DNA from: Caldora sp. SIO3E6
Lineage (GTDB): Bacteria; Cyanobacteriota; Cyanobacteriia; Cyanobacteriales; Coleofasciculaceae
DNA length: 15,431 nucleotides
Assembly (NCBI GenBank): GCA_010672185.1
Contig: JAAHHL010000063.1
Span: forward strand, 1-15,431
Direction of reading: 5' to 3'
The translations under genes and the position numbers were made by a program. Below the pieces are notes generated by a model that saw only the letters and a program-made list of their open reading frames with translations, did no database searches and was not told where the DNA came from. Every line of letters begins with the position of its first letter. Position 1 is the first letter of the stretch. Below, piece after piece: positions 15,345 to 15,431 of the stretch.

Positions 15345-15431
15345 AAACAGTGGAATAGACGTAGGTTGGGTCGAGGCAACGAGACCCAACAGAACGCACT
15401 CCAGTGTTGGGTCTCGCTATCGCTCTACCCA
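15345..15431. repeat. Dispersed inverted-repeat element, cut by window end
   Basis: CGAGACCCAACA at 15380-15391 has its exact reverse complement at 15405-15416, and GTTGGGTC at 15365-15372 can also pair with 15383-15390. The outer sequences (TAGGTTGGGT on the left, a fragment ending TCTACCCA on the right) continue an imperfect palindrome past the end of the window. It resembles the GTAGGTTGGGT-type non-coding repeats scattered in cyanobacterial genomes. It lies about 40-60 bp beyond the operon and might act as a 3' fold. Left boundary is approximate. Confidence 0.6.

Noticed and set aside
14807..15379. Minus-strand open frames over the kinase 3' end
   Set aside because: They overlap the zinc-ribbon and C-terminal beta region of the kinase, whose motifs are clear; there is no independent coding evidence.

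Overview
The window looks like chromosomal DNA of a cyanobacterium, probably a filamentous one. The pointers are copies of the HIP1 octamer GCGATCGC (seen at 339, 2059, 3442, 3840, 5345 and 12381), several families of heptanucleotide tandem repeats between genes, two Uma2-type nuclease genes, and a serA-prmA pair. No tRNA, rRNA or CRISPR array is visible. No transposase gene is visible either.

Region 1 (1-3140) is housekeeping. serA (phosphoglycerate dehydrogenase) is followed on the minus strand by prmA (ribosomal protein L11 methyltransferase). A hairpin sits between them and a 13-copy heptamer array lies just after prmA. Region 2 (3140-5830) is a patchwork: a glycine-rich membrane protein of a stress-protein-like type, two divergent Uma2 nucleases, a possible 43-codon remnant, inverted repeats and four heptamer arrays.

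Region 3 (5828-15304) is the notable part: eight clearly coding genes on the plus strand with short gaps or overlaps, plus a possible 45-codon ORF. In order they are: two dissimilar P-loop GTPases, a large protein of unknown function with an Arg-rich stretch and two C-terminal membrane helices, a six-helix membrane protein with an FHA-like tail, a secreted and membrane-anchored vWA protein, a TerY-like vWA protein, a PP2C phosphatase with coiled coil and membrane anchor, and a divergent Ser/Thr kinase with a zinc ribbon. The last three match the published TerY-phosphorylation triad (vWA, kinase, PP2C). The GTPase pair resembles the 'double GTPase' genes described in NTP-dependent bacterial conflict systems. 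The inferred picture is a membrane-associated signalling assembly: a reversible phosphorylation module read by an FHA-like domain and gated by a GTPase pair. No obvious toxic effector domain is visible, so the output is unknown. The block is visibly more A+T-rich than region 1 and has only one HIP1 site, which suggests a different history.

Region 4 (15305-15431) begins a long imperfect inverted repeat of the kind dispersed in cyanobacterial genomes; it runs off the end of the window.
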